Shown here piece by piece: positions 23,026 through 30,769 of a DNA stretch of 34,963 bases; the first letter of the stretch is position 1; every line of letters starts with the position of its first letter. The translations under genes and the position numbers were made by a program. Source of the stretch: Anaeroglomus sp964550565 (lineage in GTDB: Bacteria > Planctomycetota > Phycisphaerae > Sedimentisphaerales > Anaerohalosphaeraceae); NCBI GenBank assembly GCA_964550565.1, contig CAZKAI010000042.1, positions 1 through 34,963 on the forward strand, written 5' to 3'. The notes beneath the pieces are model-generated. The model was not told the DNA's origin. It saw only the letters and a list, made by a program, of their open reading frames with translations, and ran no database searches.

Positions 23026-24159
23026 ATGAAAGTACTGACAATTCTCGGTACACGGCCGGAAATTATCCGTCTGGCCTGCACCATGACCCTGCTGGATAAG
23101 CATCTTGATCACAAGATTGTGCACACCGGCCAGAATTATGACTATGAACTCAATGAAATCTTCTTCAGCGACTTGAATGTCCGCAAGCCCGACTATTTCA
23201 TGAATGTGGATACCTCCAGTCTCGGCAAAGTCTATGGCGGAATTCTTATTAAGGCCGAAGAAATTCTTCGACAGGAACGCCCTGATGCCGTGCTGATTCT
23301 GGGTGATACCAATAGTTCGATCGCGGGCATTATTGCCAAGCGTCTGAAAATCCCGATTTTTCACATGGAAGCCGGCAACCGCTGTTATGACTTGAATGTC
23401 CCCGAGGAAATTAATCGCCGGATTATTGACCATATCAGCGATTTTAATCTCTGTTATACCGAACACGCCCGCAGACAGTTGTTGAGCGAAGGTCTTCCGC
23501 ATCGCCGCATTTATGTAACCGGTTCTCCAATCCGCGAAGTCCTCAATACCCATCTAGACCGCATCAAAGCTTCCAAAGCCATGCAGGAACTGGGTGTCCA
23601 AAAGGGCAAATTCTTTTTGGCCAGCATCCATCGCGAGGAAAACGTGGATCGTCGGGAAGGCTTGACCTCGCTGATAGATGCATTCGAAAAACTGTCCGCG
23701 GAATACGACTGGCCCGTCATCGTCTCGACACATCCCAGAACCCGAAAACGTCTGGAAGTGCTCGGGCGGCAGAATATCTCGGAAAAAATCCGGTTCATGA
23801 AACCCTTCGGTTTTCTGGATTACGTCAATTTGCAGACCAACGCCGCCTGTGTCCTGTCCGACAGCGGCACGATTTGTGAGGAATCCTCGATGCTGAATTT
23901 CCCCGCCGTGACGGTGCGTACGGCCATGGAGCGTCCCGAGGCCATCGATACGGGCTCAATTATCCTGACCGGTCTGGATACCGATGTGATTGTCCAGTCC
24001 GTCCGCGTTCAGATGGCCGATGACATCCGCTCCCGGGGCGTCTGCGTCCCTCAGGACTATCAGATCACCAACACCTCTCAGCGGGTGCTGAATATTATCC
24101 TTGGTACGGCAAAGCTGTCCAATACCTGGCATGGCATAAAATATAACGATTTGGTCTGA
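23026..24159 (+). CDS. capG: UDP-N-acetylglucosamine 2-epimerase, L-FucNAc branch
   Basis: CapG/WbjD, the last step: C2 epimerisation to UDP-L-FucNAc. 377 residues of the non-hydrolysing UDP-GlcNAc 2-epimerase family (GT-B fold). ILGTRPEIIRLACT at the start, the His-containing HTGQNYD, GDTNSSI, HMEAGNRCYDLNVPEEINRR, SIHREENVD, STHPRTRKRLEVL and DSGTICEESSML carry the substrate-binding and catalytic residues. HMEAGNRC in place of the usual HVEAGLRS is typical of the WbjD branch. Position directly after capE-capF supports this, against WecB. A second member of this family at 26779 is much less similar and serves another sugar. Confidence 0.93.
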   Translation: MKVLTILGTRPEIIRLACTMTLLDKHLDHKIVHTGQNYDYELNEIFFSDLNVRKPDYFMNVDTSSLGKVYGGILIKAEEILRQERPDAVLILGDTNSSIAGIIAKRLKIPIFHMEAGNRCYDLNVPEEINRRIIDHISDFNLCYTEHARRQLLSEGLPHRRIYVTGSPIREVLNTHLDRIKASKAMQELGVQKGKFFLASIHREENVDRREGLTSLIDAFEKLSAEYDWPVIVSTHPRTRKRLEVLGRQNISEKIRFMKPFGFLDYVNLQTNAACVLSDSGTICEESSMLNFPAVTVRTAMERPEAIDTGSIILTGLDTDVIVQSVRVQMADDIRSRGVCVPQDYQITNTSQRVLNIILGTAKLSNTWHGIKYNDLV

Positions 24160-24167
24160 CCTGTATT

Positions 24168-25406
24168 ATGCGAATACTATTTATTACCCAGTGGTTTCAG
24201 CCCGAGGCATTTTACAAAGGTGTTCCATTTGTAAAAAAATTAATGGAAAGAGGCCATCAAATTCAGGTCTTAACGGGTTTTCCAAATTATCCGACTGGAA
24301 AGGTATTCCCGGGATATAAGGTCCGGTGGTTTCAAAGAGAAATGCTTGACGGCATAGAAGTATTACGCGTTCCTTTGTATCCTAGCCATGATAGTTCCGC
24401 GATGGGACGCATTGCGAATTATTTGTCTTTTGCATTATCAGCATCGTGTCTGGGTCCATGGATGGTAAAAAAAGCGGATATCATGTACATCTATCATCCT
24501 CCAGCGACAATCTTTCTTCCGGCATTTTTCATTAAATTATTTCGTCGATTTCCAGTAGTCTATGATATTCAGGATTTTTGGCCGGATACGCTTGCTGCAA
24601 CAGGAATGTTTTGTAATCGCATCGGGCTGAAAATTGTCGACTGGTATTGTCGCATGAGTTATAAAAATGCCAACAAAATAGTTGTTCTTTCCCCGGGATT
24701 TAAACGGAAATTAATCGAAAAAGGAGTTCCTCCGCAAGATATAGAGATTATCTATAACTGGTGTGATGATCGTGAAATTACGGCAGATAATCCAGACTCA
24801 GCATTAGTAAAAGAGCTTGGTCAATCGGGTCGATTTAATGTTCTTTTTGCCGGGAACATGGGAAAAGCGCAAAAACTGGATGTCGTGTTAAAAGCTGCCG
24901 AACAAATTCAGTGCAAAATTCCGCAGGTACAGTTTATTTTTATCGGTGGTGGAGTTGAAGTGGAAAGTCTCAAATCAATGGTCAACGAAAAGAAACTTGG
25001 AAATGTTCGTTTTCTTCCGCCGCGTCCTCCATCACAGATTGGCTCAGTGCTGTCATTGGCAGATGTGTTATTGGTTCATTTGAAAAAGGATCCTTTATTT
25101 GAAATTACAATCCCCTCAAAAGTACAGGCTTATATGGCGGTTGGCAAGCCGCTTTTGGCGGCAATATCAGGCGATGCGGCTGATATTGTTAAAGCAGCTC
25201 AATGCGGGATTGCATGTGAGTCGGAAGATGTGGAAGCACTAATCAATTCGATTGAATGGTTTTATTCTCGTCCCAAAGAACAACTGCTTAGAATGGGAGA
25301 AAATGGAAAACAATATTATTATGAAAACTTTTCAATGCAAGTAGGAGTAGAACGATTTGAGAAGTTGTTTCAGACAATATGTAGCCAGCGATGTAATAAC
25401 CAATAA
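24168..25406 (+). CDS. wbuB: Glycosyltransferase WbuB-like, probable L-FucNAc transferase
   Basis: 412 residues, GT4 family, GT-B fold. The opening MRILFITQWFQPEAFYKG, the segments LTGFPNYPTGKVFPGY and YDIQDFWPDT, and the C-terminal donor region EITIPSKVQAYMAVGKPLLAA are those of WbuB, the enzyme that transfers L-FucNAc from UDP-L-FucNAc. It starts 8 bases after capG, so the operon makes the donor and then uses it. Function is therefore supported by both sequence and context. The DNA is AT-richer than capEFG, suggesting a separate origin. No membrane segment beyond a hydrophobic helix near 92-130 is needed; it acts at the inner face of the cytoplasmic membrane. Confidence 0.85.
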   Translation: MRILFITQWFQPEAFYKGVPFVKKLMERGHQIQVLTGFPNYPTGKVFPGYKVRWFQREMLDGIEVLRVPLYPSHDSSAMGRIANYLSFALSASCLGPWMVKKADIMYIYHPPATIFLPAFFIKLFRRFPVVYDIQDFWPDTLAATGMFCNRIGLKIVDWYCRMSYKNANKIVVLSPGFKRKLIEKGVPPQDIEIIYNWCDDREITADNPDSALVKELGQSGRFNVLFAGNMGKAQKLDVVLKAAEQIQCKIPQVQFIFIGGGVEVESLKSMVNEKKLGNVRFLPPRPPSQIGSVLSLADVLLVHLKKDPLFEITIPSKVQAYMAVGKPLLAAISGDAADIVKAAQCGIACESEDVEALINSIEWFYSRPKEQLLRMGENGKQYYYENFSMQVGVERFEKLFQTICSQRCNNQ

Positions 25407-25500
25407 CTTAGAAAAAGAAAGAATGCGCATAGGCCGCTCTGTCCTGGAATTATGTGCATACTTAATCCTTCAAAGAATCGATTTTAGAAGGCTATAAATA

Positions 25501-26547
25501 ATGAAAAAAAAGTCCTGTATCCCTTTCTGCTTATTTGCGATATTGCTGGTGCTGGTATCTCTGATACCTATTATCAGCAATCATTTTAAGCCCGTCAAGG
25601 CCAAACTGGTTGTTAAGGACAATACCGGTTCAAGTGTTCTTCTGTCGCAGGGGCTGAATCTGGTCGCAGTCTTCACCGATGGTACCGCCGTCGCTTGGGA
25701 TTGGTCTGCACCTGCCCAGCCGCTCTGGCAGTGTTCGGTCGGCACGGACCGCCTCGTATTGCTCAATGAATCCACTCTGGCCGGCGCGACCAAGACCGGC
25801 CGCAAGCAATTCATCGTCTATGATGCCAAGAATGGCATAAAAACCTCCGAAGTCTCTGTTGGCTGGGAGGATCAGTCCCTCTGGCCCATCCAGTCCCCCG
25901 ATGGCAAACAGCTAGCCCTGGCCCGTGTCAATCCCGACAAAGACGGCCGCACGCTCTATGAATTCATGGTTTTGGACCCGGCCAGGAATGCCCCTGGTCT
26001 GCCGGTCTCGCTGGATGTGTCGACGATGGAAAAGCGATTTGTTGACTTCGCCCTGTCCAATGATCAAAAACTACTTGCTGTCGGCAATAGCTCCAAACAG
26101 GGCTTTCTCGTCCTGGTTGATCTGATGCAAGGCAAAGTTGTTTTCGAAAAAGAATATCCGGATTCCCAGGAATTCACATCCGTTGCTTTTACGCCGGATG
26201 GGGTCGTGGCCTATCTGACCAACCGCGACGGCTCAGTTTATCAAATTAATCATGCTGACGGCCAGATTAAGTCAGTATATACGGTTCTCAAGGAAGGCCA
26301 GCGAAACCCCGTCACCAATGAAACTTCTTCACAAAATATAACCATCAGTGCCGATGGCCGTTATGTCGCCGCTGTCGTAATCAACCAGGTCTATGTCTGG
26401 GAGATCCAGACTGGCAAAATTGTTTTCAAATACCAGCCCGGCCATAAATTGACCGGCGCGATTGTCCTGTCACAGGATGGTTCCCTGTTGGCAACTTCTG
26501 ATATCCGCGCCAGCGGCTCTGTTCATATCTGGCAGGTCAATAAATAG
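25501..26547 (+). CDS. Membrane-anchored WD40/YVTN-like beta-propeller protein
   Basis: 348 residues. Lysine-rich start and one hydrophobic segment at 5-26 (SCIPFCLFAILLVLVSLIPII) form a signal anchor. The remainder consists of blade-like repeats: DGTAVAWDWSAP, SPDGKQLALARV, LSNDQKLLAVGN, TPDGVVAYLTNRDGSVYQI, SADGRYVAAVVINQVYVWEIQTGKI and SQDGSLLATSDI...VHIWQV. The pattern DG-x-x-x-A...VxxW matches WD40/PD40 propellers. There is no catalytic motif, so a protein- or glycan-binding role on the outer face of the membrane is the best guess. It stands alone between wbuB and an epimerase gene. Its DNA is GC-rich, in contrast to both neighbours. Confidence 0.75.
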   Translation: MKKKSCIPFCLFAILLVLVSLIPIISNHFKPVKAKLVVKDNTGSSVLLSQGLNLVAVFTDGTAVAWDWSAPAQPLWQCSVGTDRLVLLNESTLAGATKTGRKQFIVYDAKNGIKTSEVSVGWEDQSLWPIQSPDGKQLALARVNPDKDGRTLYEFMVLDPARNAPGLPVSLDVSTMEKRFVDFALSNDQKLLAVGNSSKQGFLVLVDLMQGKVVFEKEYPDSQEFTSVAFTPDGVVAYLTNRDGSVYQINHADGQIKSVYTVLKEGQRNPVTNETSSQNITISADGRYVAAVVINQVYVWEIQTGKIVFKYQPGHKLTGAIVLSQDGSLLATSDIRASGSVHIWQVNK

Positions 26548-26778
26548 TCTTAAGCCTTCGTTTTTCACATTGGTATCGGGTAATCCCATTGACCAATGAC
26601 TAATCCTGACAATAATATATTTGTGTATTTGAATGCATTGGTTCAATATTGTCCCTGCGTCGCCGAATAGTGTCGTTTTTGTAATGTATAAATCACAGGG
26701 TATTGCCCTGACAGCTTTTGCCTGCATGGAATTCAATGAAATGTAAATAGATGCTTATGTGTCTTTTTAGGAGTAGAT
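26548..26778. other. Gene-free 231-bp region
   Basis: Contains a phrase-like GACCAATGACTAATCCTGAC at 26590-26609, reminiscent of the tracts at 7935 and 28878, and the ribosome binding site AGGAG at 26769-26773 for the next gene. No other signal is seen. Confidence 0.45.
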
Positions 26779-27903
26779 ATGATTAAAATATTATGTGTAT
26801 GTGGTGCTCGTCCGAATTTTATGAAAATTGCACCCCTGATGAGAGTATTCCGGGAAACCAGTAATTTATGTACACTTTTAGTTCATACCGGTCAGCATTA
26901 TGATGAAAAGATGAGTAAGCTCTTTTTTGACGAGCTTAATATTCCCAAGCCTGATGTCAATCTTGAAGTGGGTTCAGGCTCACACGCAGTTCAAACGGCC
27001 GAGGTGATGAAACGATTTGAGCCGGTTGTACTCAATTTTAAACCGGATTATGTATTGGTTGTAGGCGATGTCAACAGTACAATTGCGTGTGGTCTTGTTG
27101 CTGTAAAACTGGGGGTAAAGCTGATTCATGTTGAAGCAGGGCTTCGCAGTTTTGACAGGACCATGCCGGAAGAAATTAATCGCATATTAACCGATAGCAT
27201 CAGTGATTTGTTATTTGTTACTGAACAATCGGGTGTGGATAATCTTAAATATGAAGGAATAAATTCAGACAAGGTTCATCTTGTTGGCAATGTAATGATT
27301 GATACGTTGCTGGCAAACCGTCAAAAAGCCCAGCAGTCTGAGATACTTGAGCAATTAAAAGTGGAAGAGAAAAAATATGCGGTTATTACGCTCCATCGCC
27401 CAAGCAATGTGGATGATCTCGGTAATCTCGAAAAAATCTTAACTGCATTTGAAGTCATTGAAAAAGATTTAAAGCTTGTCTTTCCCATCCATCCCCGGAC
27501 AAAAAAGAATATCGAAGGCTCTGTTCTTCAGACACGAGTATCGGCTATGAGTAATCTCATGCTTCTTGAGCCGGTTGGTTATCTTGACTTTTTAAAATTG
27601 ACGGCGAATGCAGCGATTGTAATTACAGATTCCGGCGGCATTCAGGAGGAAACCACAATTCTTGGCGTGCCCTGTATGACATTGCGGGAAAACACAGAGC
27701 GGCCGATAACCTGTACAGAAGGCACAAATAAGCTGGTGCACGTTGAGACGCAAGATATACTCAAACATTACAGCGAGATAAAAGCCAATGCTTTTGAATC
27801 AAAAGGCAAAATCCCCAGGTATTGGGATGGTAAGGCTGCCGAGAGGATTGTGAAAGTTATTACTGAGCACTGGAAAGGGTTGCAGGAAAGAAAAACAGAT
27901 TAA
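26779..27903 (+). CDS. UDP-GlcNAc 2-epimerase family protein (WecB or WbpI role)
   Basis: 374 residues, non-hydrolysing 2-epimerase. The start ILCVCGARPNFMKIAPLMR, HTGQHYDEKMSKLFFDEL, VGDVNSTIACGL, HVEAGLRSFDRTMPEEINRILTD, TLHRPSNVDD, FPIHPRTKKNIE and DSGGIQEETTILGVPCMTLRENTERP are all family signatures with the catalytic Asp/Glu/His residues in place. Sequence is closest to WecB (UDP-ManNAc formation). The locus, however, contains the complete path to UDP-GlcNAc3NAcA and otherwise lacks its 2-epimerase WbpI/WlbD, so conversion to UDP-ManNAc3NAcA is equally possible. A good ribosome binding site (AGGAG, 5 nt) precedes the ATG. AT-richer than the wbp genes. Confidence 0.88.
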   Translation: MIKILCVCGARPNFMKIAPLMRVFRETSNLCTLLVHTGQHYDEKMSKLFFDELNIPKPDVNLEVGSGSHAVQTAEVMKRFEPVVLNFKPDYVLVVGDVNSTIACGLVAVKLGVKLIHVEAGLRSFDRTMPEEINRILTDSISDLLFVTEQSGVDNLKYEGINSDKVHLVGNVMIDTLLANRQKAQQSEILEQLKVEEKKYAVITLHRPSNVDDLGNLEKILTAFEVIEKDLKLVFPIHPRTKKNIEGSVLQTRVSAMSNLMLLEPVGYLDFLKLTANAAIVITDSGGIQEETTILGVPCMTLRENTERPITCTEGTNKLVHVETQDILKHYSEIKANAFESKGKIPRYWDGKAAERIVKVITEHWKGLQERKTD

Positions 27904-28249
27904 TAGCAGTCTCTGGCAGGGGTTGTCTGAAGAAAAAGCCATGAGGCGCTGTTACGGTTGCATGGAATTGATGGTCTGGAAAACAGATGGCAGAATGCAT
28001 ATCTGAAGTGACAGAAAAGAGATATATGAACATTTTCTATATGACCGCTTTACGACGTGTTGGTGCAGCCTGCGAACAAGCTGTCTGCGTGAAACAAAAA
28101 GCAAAGCGTACAAGTTAATCATAAATCCTTGAATTCTAATGCAGCCGCTTCATGGGAAAAGATAGCTAAGAAATAATGACGTTTAACCTGTGAATGCTTT
28201 TCATCCTGCCGACCCAATAGTTGCGTATCCTGTTTTCTTTGATACAAGT
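27904..28249. other. Gene-free 346-bp region
   Basis: No convincing gene, terminator or promoter. A 30-codon frame at 28026-28118 has no support. The frame of the next gene is open from a GTG at 28190, but the extra 20 residues are not family-like. Confidence 0.5.
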
Positions 28250-28864
28250 ATGATATCTCAAATCCTCAAGCGTCTCATTGATATTTTAGCGTCGCTGGCA
28301 GCCATCATCCTGCTCAGTCCGCTGATGCTGGTTGTAGCGATTCTGGTTCGTTTGCGTCTGGGCAGCCCCGTCGTGTTTCGCCAGCAGCGCCCCGGCCGCC
28401 ATGCCCGGCTGTTTACCATGTATAAATTCCGCACCATGATATCTAAAACCCATGATAAAGAAGGTCATATCCTGCCCGATGATCAACGCCTGACGCCGTT
28501 TGGCCTGTGGCTTCGCAGTACCAGCCTTGATGAATTGCCCGAATTATTCAATGTGCTCAAGGGGGATATGTCGCTGGTCGGCCCTCGCCCGCTGATGACC
28601 AAGTATCTGGACCGTTATACCCCGCATCAGGCCCGCCGCCACGAGGTCAAGCCCGGCATTACCGGCTGGGCCCAGGTTAATGGCCGCAACAAGATCACCT
28701 GGGAAGAGAAATTCGATCTGGACGTCTGGTATGTCGATCACGGGTCCCTGAGACTGGATATCCTCATTCTGGCCCGCACCTTCTGGCAGGTTATTTCCCG
28801 CTCCGATGTCGCCAAAGAAGGCCACGCTACCGTCGATGAATTCATGGGAACCCGAAAGAATTAA
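28250..28864 (+). CDS. Undecaprenyl-phosphate sugar phosphotransferase, PglC-type monotopic
   Basis: Starts the repeat unit by transferring a sugar 1-phosphate from a UDP-sugar to undecaprenyl phosphate. 204 residues from ATG 28250, the size of the minimal PglC-like enzymes. A GTG 60 bases upstream gives 224 residues but precedes a non-conserved stretch. The order is: basic KRLIDI, re-entrant hydrophobic helix with Ser-Pro (LLSPLMLVVAILV), the VVFRQQRPGRHARLF segment, KFRTM, the catalytic Asp-Glu in TSLDELPELFNVLKGDMSLVGPRPL, and KPGITGWAQVNGRN. No four-helix N-terminal domain as in WbaP/WcaJ is present. Together with wzx and wzy this defines the assembly route. The sugar is unknown; UDP-linked bacillosamine-like or FucNAc-type sugars are candidates. 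Confidence 0.9.
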   Translation: MISQILKRLIDILASLAAIILLSPLMLVVAILVRLRLGSPVVFRQQRPGRHARLFTMYKFRTMISKTHDKEGHILPDDQRLTPFGLWLRSTSLDELPELFNVLKGDMSLVGPRPLMTKYLDRYTPHQARRHEVKPGITGWAQVNGRNKITWEEKFDLDVWYVDHGSLRLDILILARTFWQVISRSDVAKEGHATVDEFMGTRKN

Positions 28865-28866
28865 AA

Positions 28867-28902
28867 ATGGAAAATTGTAAATCCTGTTAATCCTGTCCAA
28901 AA
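28867..28902. repeat. 36-bp intergenic repeat, copy 1
   Basis: ATGGAAAATTGTAAATCC continuing TGTTAATCCTGTCCAAAA is found again at 31475-31510 with one difference. Inside, AATCCTGT is itself tandemly repeated as TAAATCCTGTTAATCCTGTC. Confidence 0.75.
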
Positions 28903-28978
28903 TAATTAAACTCTAAACATTAAACCCTTAACCCTATTATTAATCTCTCTGTGTGCTCTGTGGCAAAGTAAAATATCG
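28903..28978. repeat. Phrase-like tract before the decarboxylase gene
   Basis: Contains AACATTAAACCCTTAAC (28916-28932), identical to 6228-6244, then CTCTGTGTGCTCTGTGGCAA (28947 onward), related to the repeats at 31519 and 31674. It ends at the start codon without a ribosome binding site. Confidence 0.6.
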
Positions 28979-30229
28979 ATGATTGTGAACTTATCTCAAA
29001 TTCAGCAAATCGAATCCGTCGCACAAAGCCCCTTCTACCTGTGCGATGATGCGGCCTTCGGCACGAATTACGATCGTATCGTGGCGGCCTTCTCCGCTCG
29101 CTGGCCGCAGATGATTCTGGCCTATTCCTATAAGACCAATTACATCCCCTGGCTGTGCGGACTCATCCGCGATAAAGGCGGCTGGGCCGAGGTAGTCAGC
29201 CGTCTCGAATATGAGCTGGCCATCAAAGTCGGCCAGGATCCGGCCAAAATCATTTTCAATGGCCCCGTCAAAACCGCCGAGGATATCGAAATGGCGCTGC
29301 TGAATAATTCGGTGGTCAATCTCGATTCCTCCGCCGAAATTGATCATCTGCTGCGGTATGCACAAAAATATCCCGACAGTCTCATTCCCGTCGGCCTTCG
29401 CATCAATATGGGCCTGGTTGACGTCAATGGACGCTCGCAGATTCAAAACGAGTTACCCGTCAGCCGCTTCGGTTTTTCCCCCGCCGGCCCGGATATGATG
29501 CAGCTCAAGCAGCGCCTTCAGGCGATTGCCAATTGCGAAGTGGTCAGCCTGCATGGCCACACCTCGACATCCTCCCGCAGCCTTGCCTGCTATCAGGCCA
29601 TCACCCGCACCCTGTGCGATATGGCCGAGTGGCATTTCCCTCAGACGGTACAGTATATCAATATTGGCGGCGGGATGTTCGGAGATGTGCCGCCCGAAAT
29701 GGGCTTTACGGAGGTGCCGACATTCGATCAATATGCTGCTGCCGTCGGCGAGGTTCTGCAGTCCAGTGAATGGGCTGCTGCCAATAAACCTACACTGGTG
29801 GTGGAGCCGGGCATTGCGATGAGTGCCAATGTCATTAGCCTTGTGACCAAAGTCATCGGCACAAAAACGATTCAGAATCGTACGCTGGTCACGGTCGATG
29901 CCAGTGTGTTTCACGCCAAACCCACTCAGCACAGCCGTAATCAGCCCTGGACTCTTGTACCCGCCAACGATTCTGTCCGACCGTCGGCCGTTTTCAGTGT
30001 CGTGGGGTCAACCTGTATGGAAAAGGATTATCTCCTGACTGATGTAACCGGCCTGCTGCCGCAAGTAGGCGATTATATTCAGATCGGTCAGGCCGGCGCC
30101 TATACGGTGGTGATGAGCCCGCCGTTCATTAATCCCGCCCCGGCCATCGTCGTCCCGCATGGCGAATACTTCAAAATCATCCGCACCCGACAGACCCTCA
30201 ACGACATGTTTAAAAATTATCATTTTTAA
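28979..30229 (+). CDS. PLP-dependent decarboxylase, alanine-racemase fold (LysA/ODC-like)
   Basis: 416 residues. The PLP lysine is Lys52 in AYSYKTN. A barrel segment GGWAEVVSRLEYELA, the phosphate-binding HGHTSTSSRS and NIGGGMFGD, and VEPGIAMSAN follow. In the C-terminal beta domain GSTCMEKDYLL carries Cys346, the residue that sits across the dimer interface in diaminopimelate/ornithine decarboxylases, and GAYTVVMSPPFIN ends the active site. All catalytic positions are therefore intact. Its place next to acetyltransferases and CoA enzymes inside a polysaccharide locus makes a role in polymer decoration, rather than lysine synthesis, the more attractive view. The substrate is unknown. The ATG directly follows a phrase-like repeat and has no Shine-Dalgarno sequence. 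Confidence 0.85.
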   Translation: MIVNLSQIQQIESVAQSPFYLCDDAAFGTNYDRIVAAFSARWPQMILAYSYKTNYIPWLCGLIRDKGGWAEVVSRLEYELAIKVGQDPAKIIFNGPVKTAEDIEMALLNNSVVNLDSSAEIDHLLRYAQKYPDSLIPVGLRINMGLVDVNGRSQIQNELPVSRFGFSPAGPDMMQLKQRLQAIANCEVVSLHGHTSTSSRSLACYQAITRTLCDMAEWHFPQTVQYINIGGGMFGDVPPEMGFTEVPTFDQYAAAVGEVLQSSEWAAANKPTLVVEPGIAMSANVISLVTKVIGTKTIQNRTLVTVDASVFHAKPTQHSRNQPWTLVPANDSVRPSAVFSVVGSTCMEKDYLLTDVTGLLPQVGDYIQIGQAGAYTVVMSPPFINPAPAIVVPHGEYFKIIRTRQTLNDMFKNYHF

Positions 30230-30230
30230 A

Positions 30231-30254
30231 AATGAAGAATTGAGAATATAGAAT
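30231..30254. repeat. Left inverted arm flanking the IVS gene
   Basis: AATGAAGAATTGAGAATATA and GAAT form a 24-base arm, beginning 2 bases after the decarboxylase stop. Its reverse complement matches 30742-30769 with two mismatches and one 4-base gap. Confidence 0.6.
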
Positions 30255-30289
30255 GGTGAATTACAAAAATTATCTAAGGATAAAATAAA

Positions 30290-30682
30290 TTGACGGTCGA
30301 TAATAAGCGAAGCAAGACGATTGATATTCAACAGCGAACATTTGAATTTGCATGCAGAGTGATACGACTTTATAAGGCCTTAATTAAAAAAGATCGATCT
30401 AATGAAATAATTGCCAGACAGCTTGCTCGATCTGGAACGTCGATTGGAGCAAATCTTGAAGAAGCCGCTGGTGCACAGAGTCGAGCAGACTTTATATCTA
30501 AATGTCATATTGCTTTAAAAGAAGCACGTGAATGCTATTATTGGCTTCGGTTATTGGTACAAACAGAAGTGATTCCCAAAAAAAGCGCTGAATTACTGAT
30601 TCAGGAATCTAACGAATTGGTTTCAATATTAACCTGTATTGTAAAAAACACAAGAAACAATAATCCCGTAATGAAGAGTTGA
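30290..30682 (+). CDS. Four-helix-bundle protein (23S rRNA intervening-sequence / S23 family)
   Basis: 130 residues starting at TTG 30290, with AAGGA 9 nt upstream. RTFEFACRVIRLYKAL, then ARQLARSGTSIGANLEEA, ADFISKCHIALKEARECYYWLRLL and LLIQESNELVSILTCIVK are four amphipathic helices with the Gly-Thr-Ser-Ile-Gly-Ala-Asn turn that marks the IVS/S23 family (PF05635). These small basic proteins are known from insertions in 23S rRNA of Leptospira and Coxiella and as stand-alone genes of unknown function, and they are structurally related to the Avd factor of diversity-generating retroelements. No reverse transcriptase is near. The gene lies between two inverted phrase-like arms (30231-30254 and 30742-30769), so it may be a small mobile unit. 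AT-rich compared with the genes on both sides. Confidence 0.87.
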   Translation: MTVDNKRSKTIDIQQRTFEFACRVIRLYKALIKKDRSNEIIARQLARSGTSIGANLEEAAGAQSRADFISKCHIALKEARECYYWLRLLVQTEVIPKKSAELLIQESNELVSILTCIVKNTRNNNPVMKS

Positions 30683-30741
30683 CAGGGTTAATAGATAATT
30701 TTATAATTATGCTTCAGCAGAGAACTTAAATTAATTTCTAA

Positions 30742-30769
30742 ATTCTCTATTCTCTATTCTAAATTCATT
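30742..30769. repeat. Right inverted arm flanking the IVS gene
   Basis: ATTCTCTATTCTCTATTCT followed by AAATTCATT ends exactly at the ATG of the GNAT gene. Bases 30734-30752 are identical to 3557-3575 in the gene-less palindrome between wbpD and wbpE. Confidence 0.6.

Noticed and set aside
28026..28118. 30-codon frame starting ATG with AAGAGA upstream
   Set aside because: No recognisable product, weak ribosome binding site, and one such frame is expected by chance in 346 bp.
30290..30682. Diversity-generating retroelement, because Avd factors resemble IVS proteins
   Set aside because: No reverse transcriptase, template repeat or variable repeat with adenine-specific differences is seen in the window.
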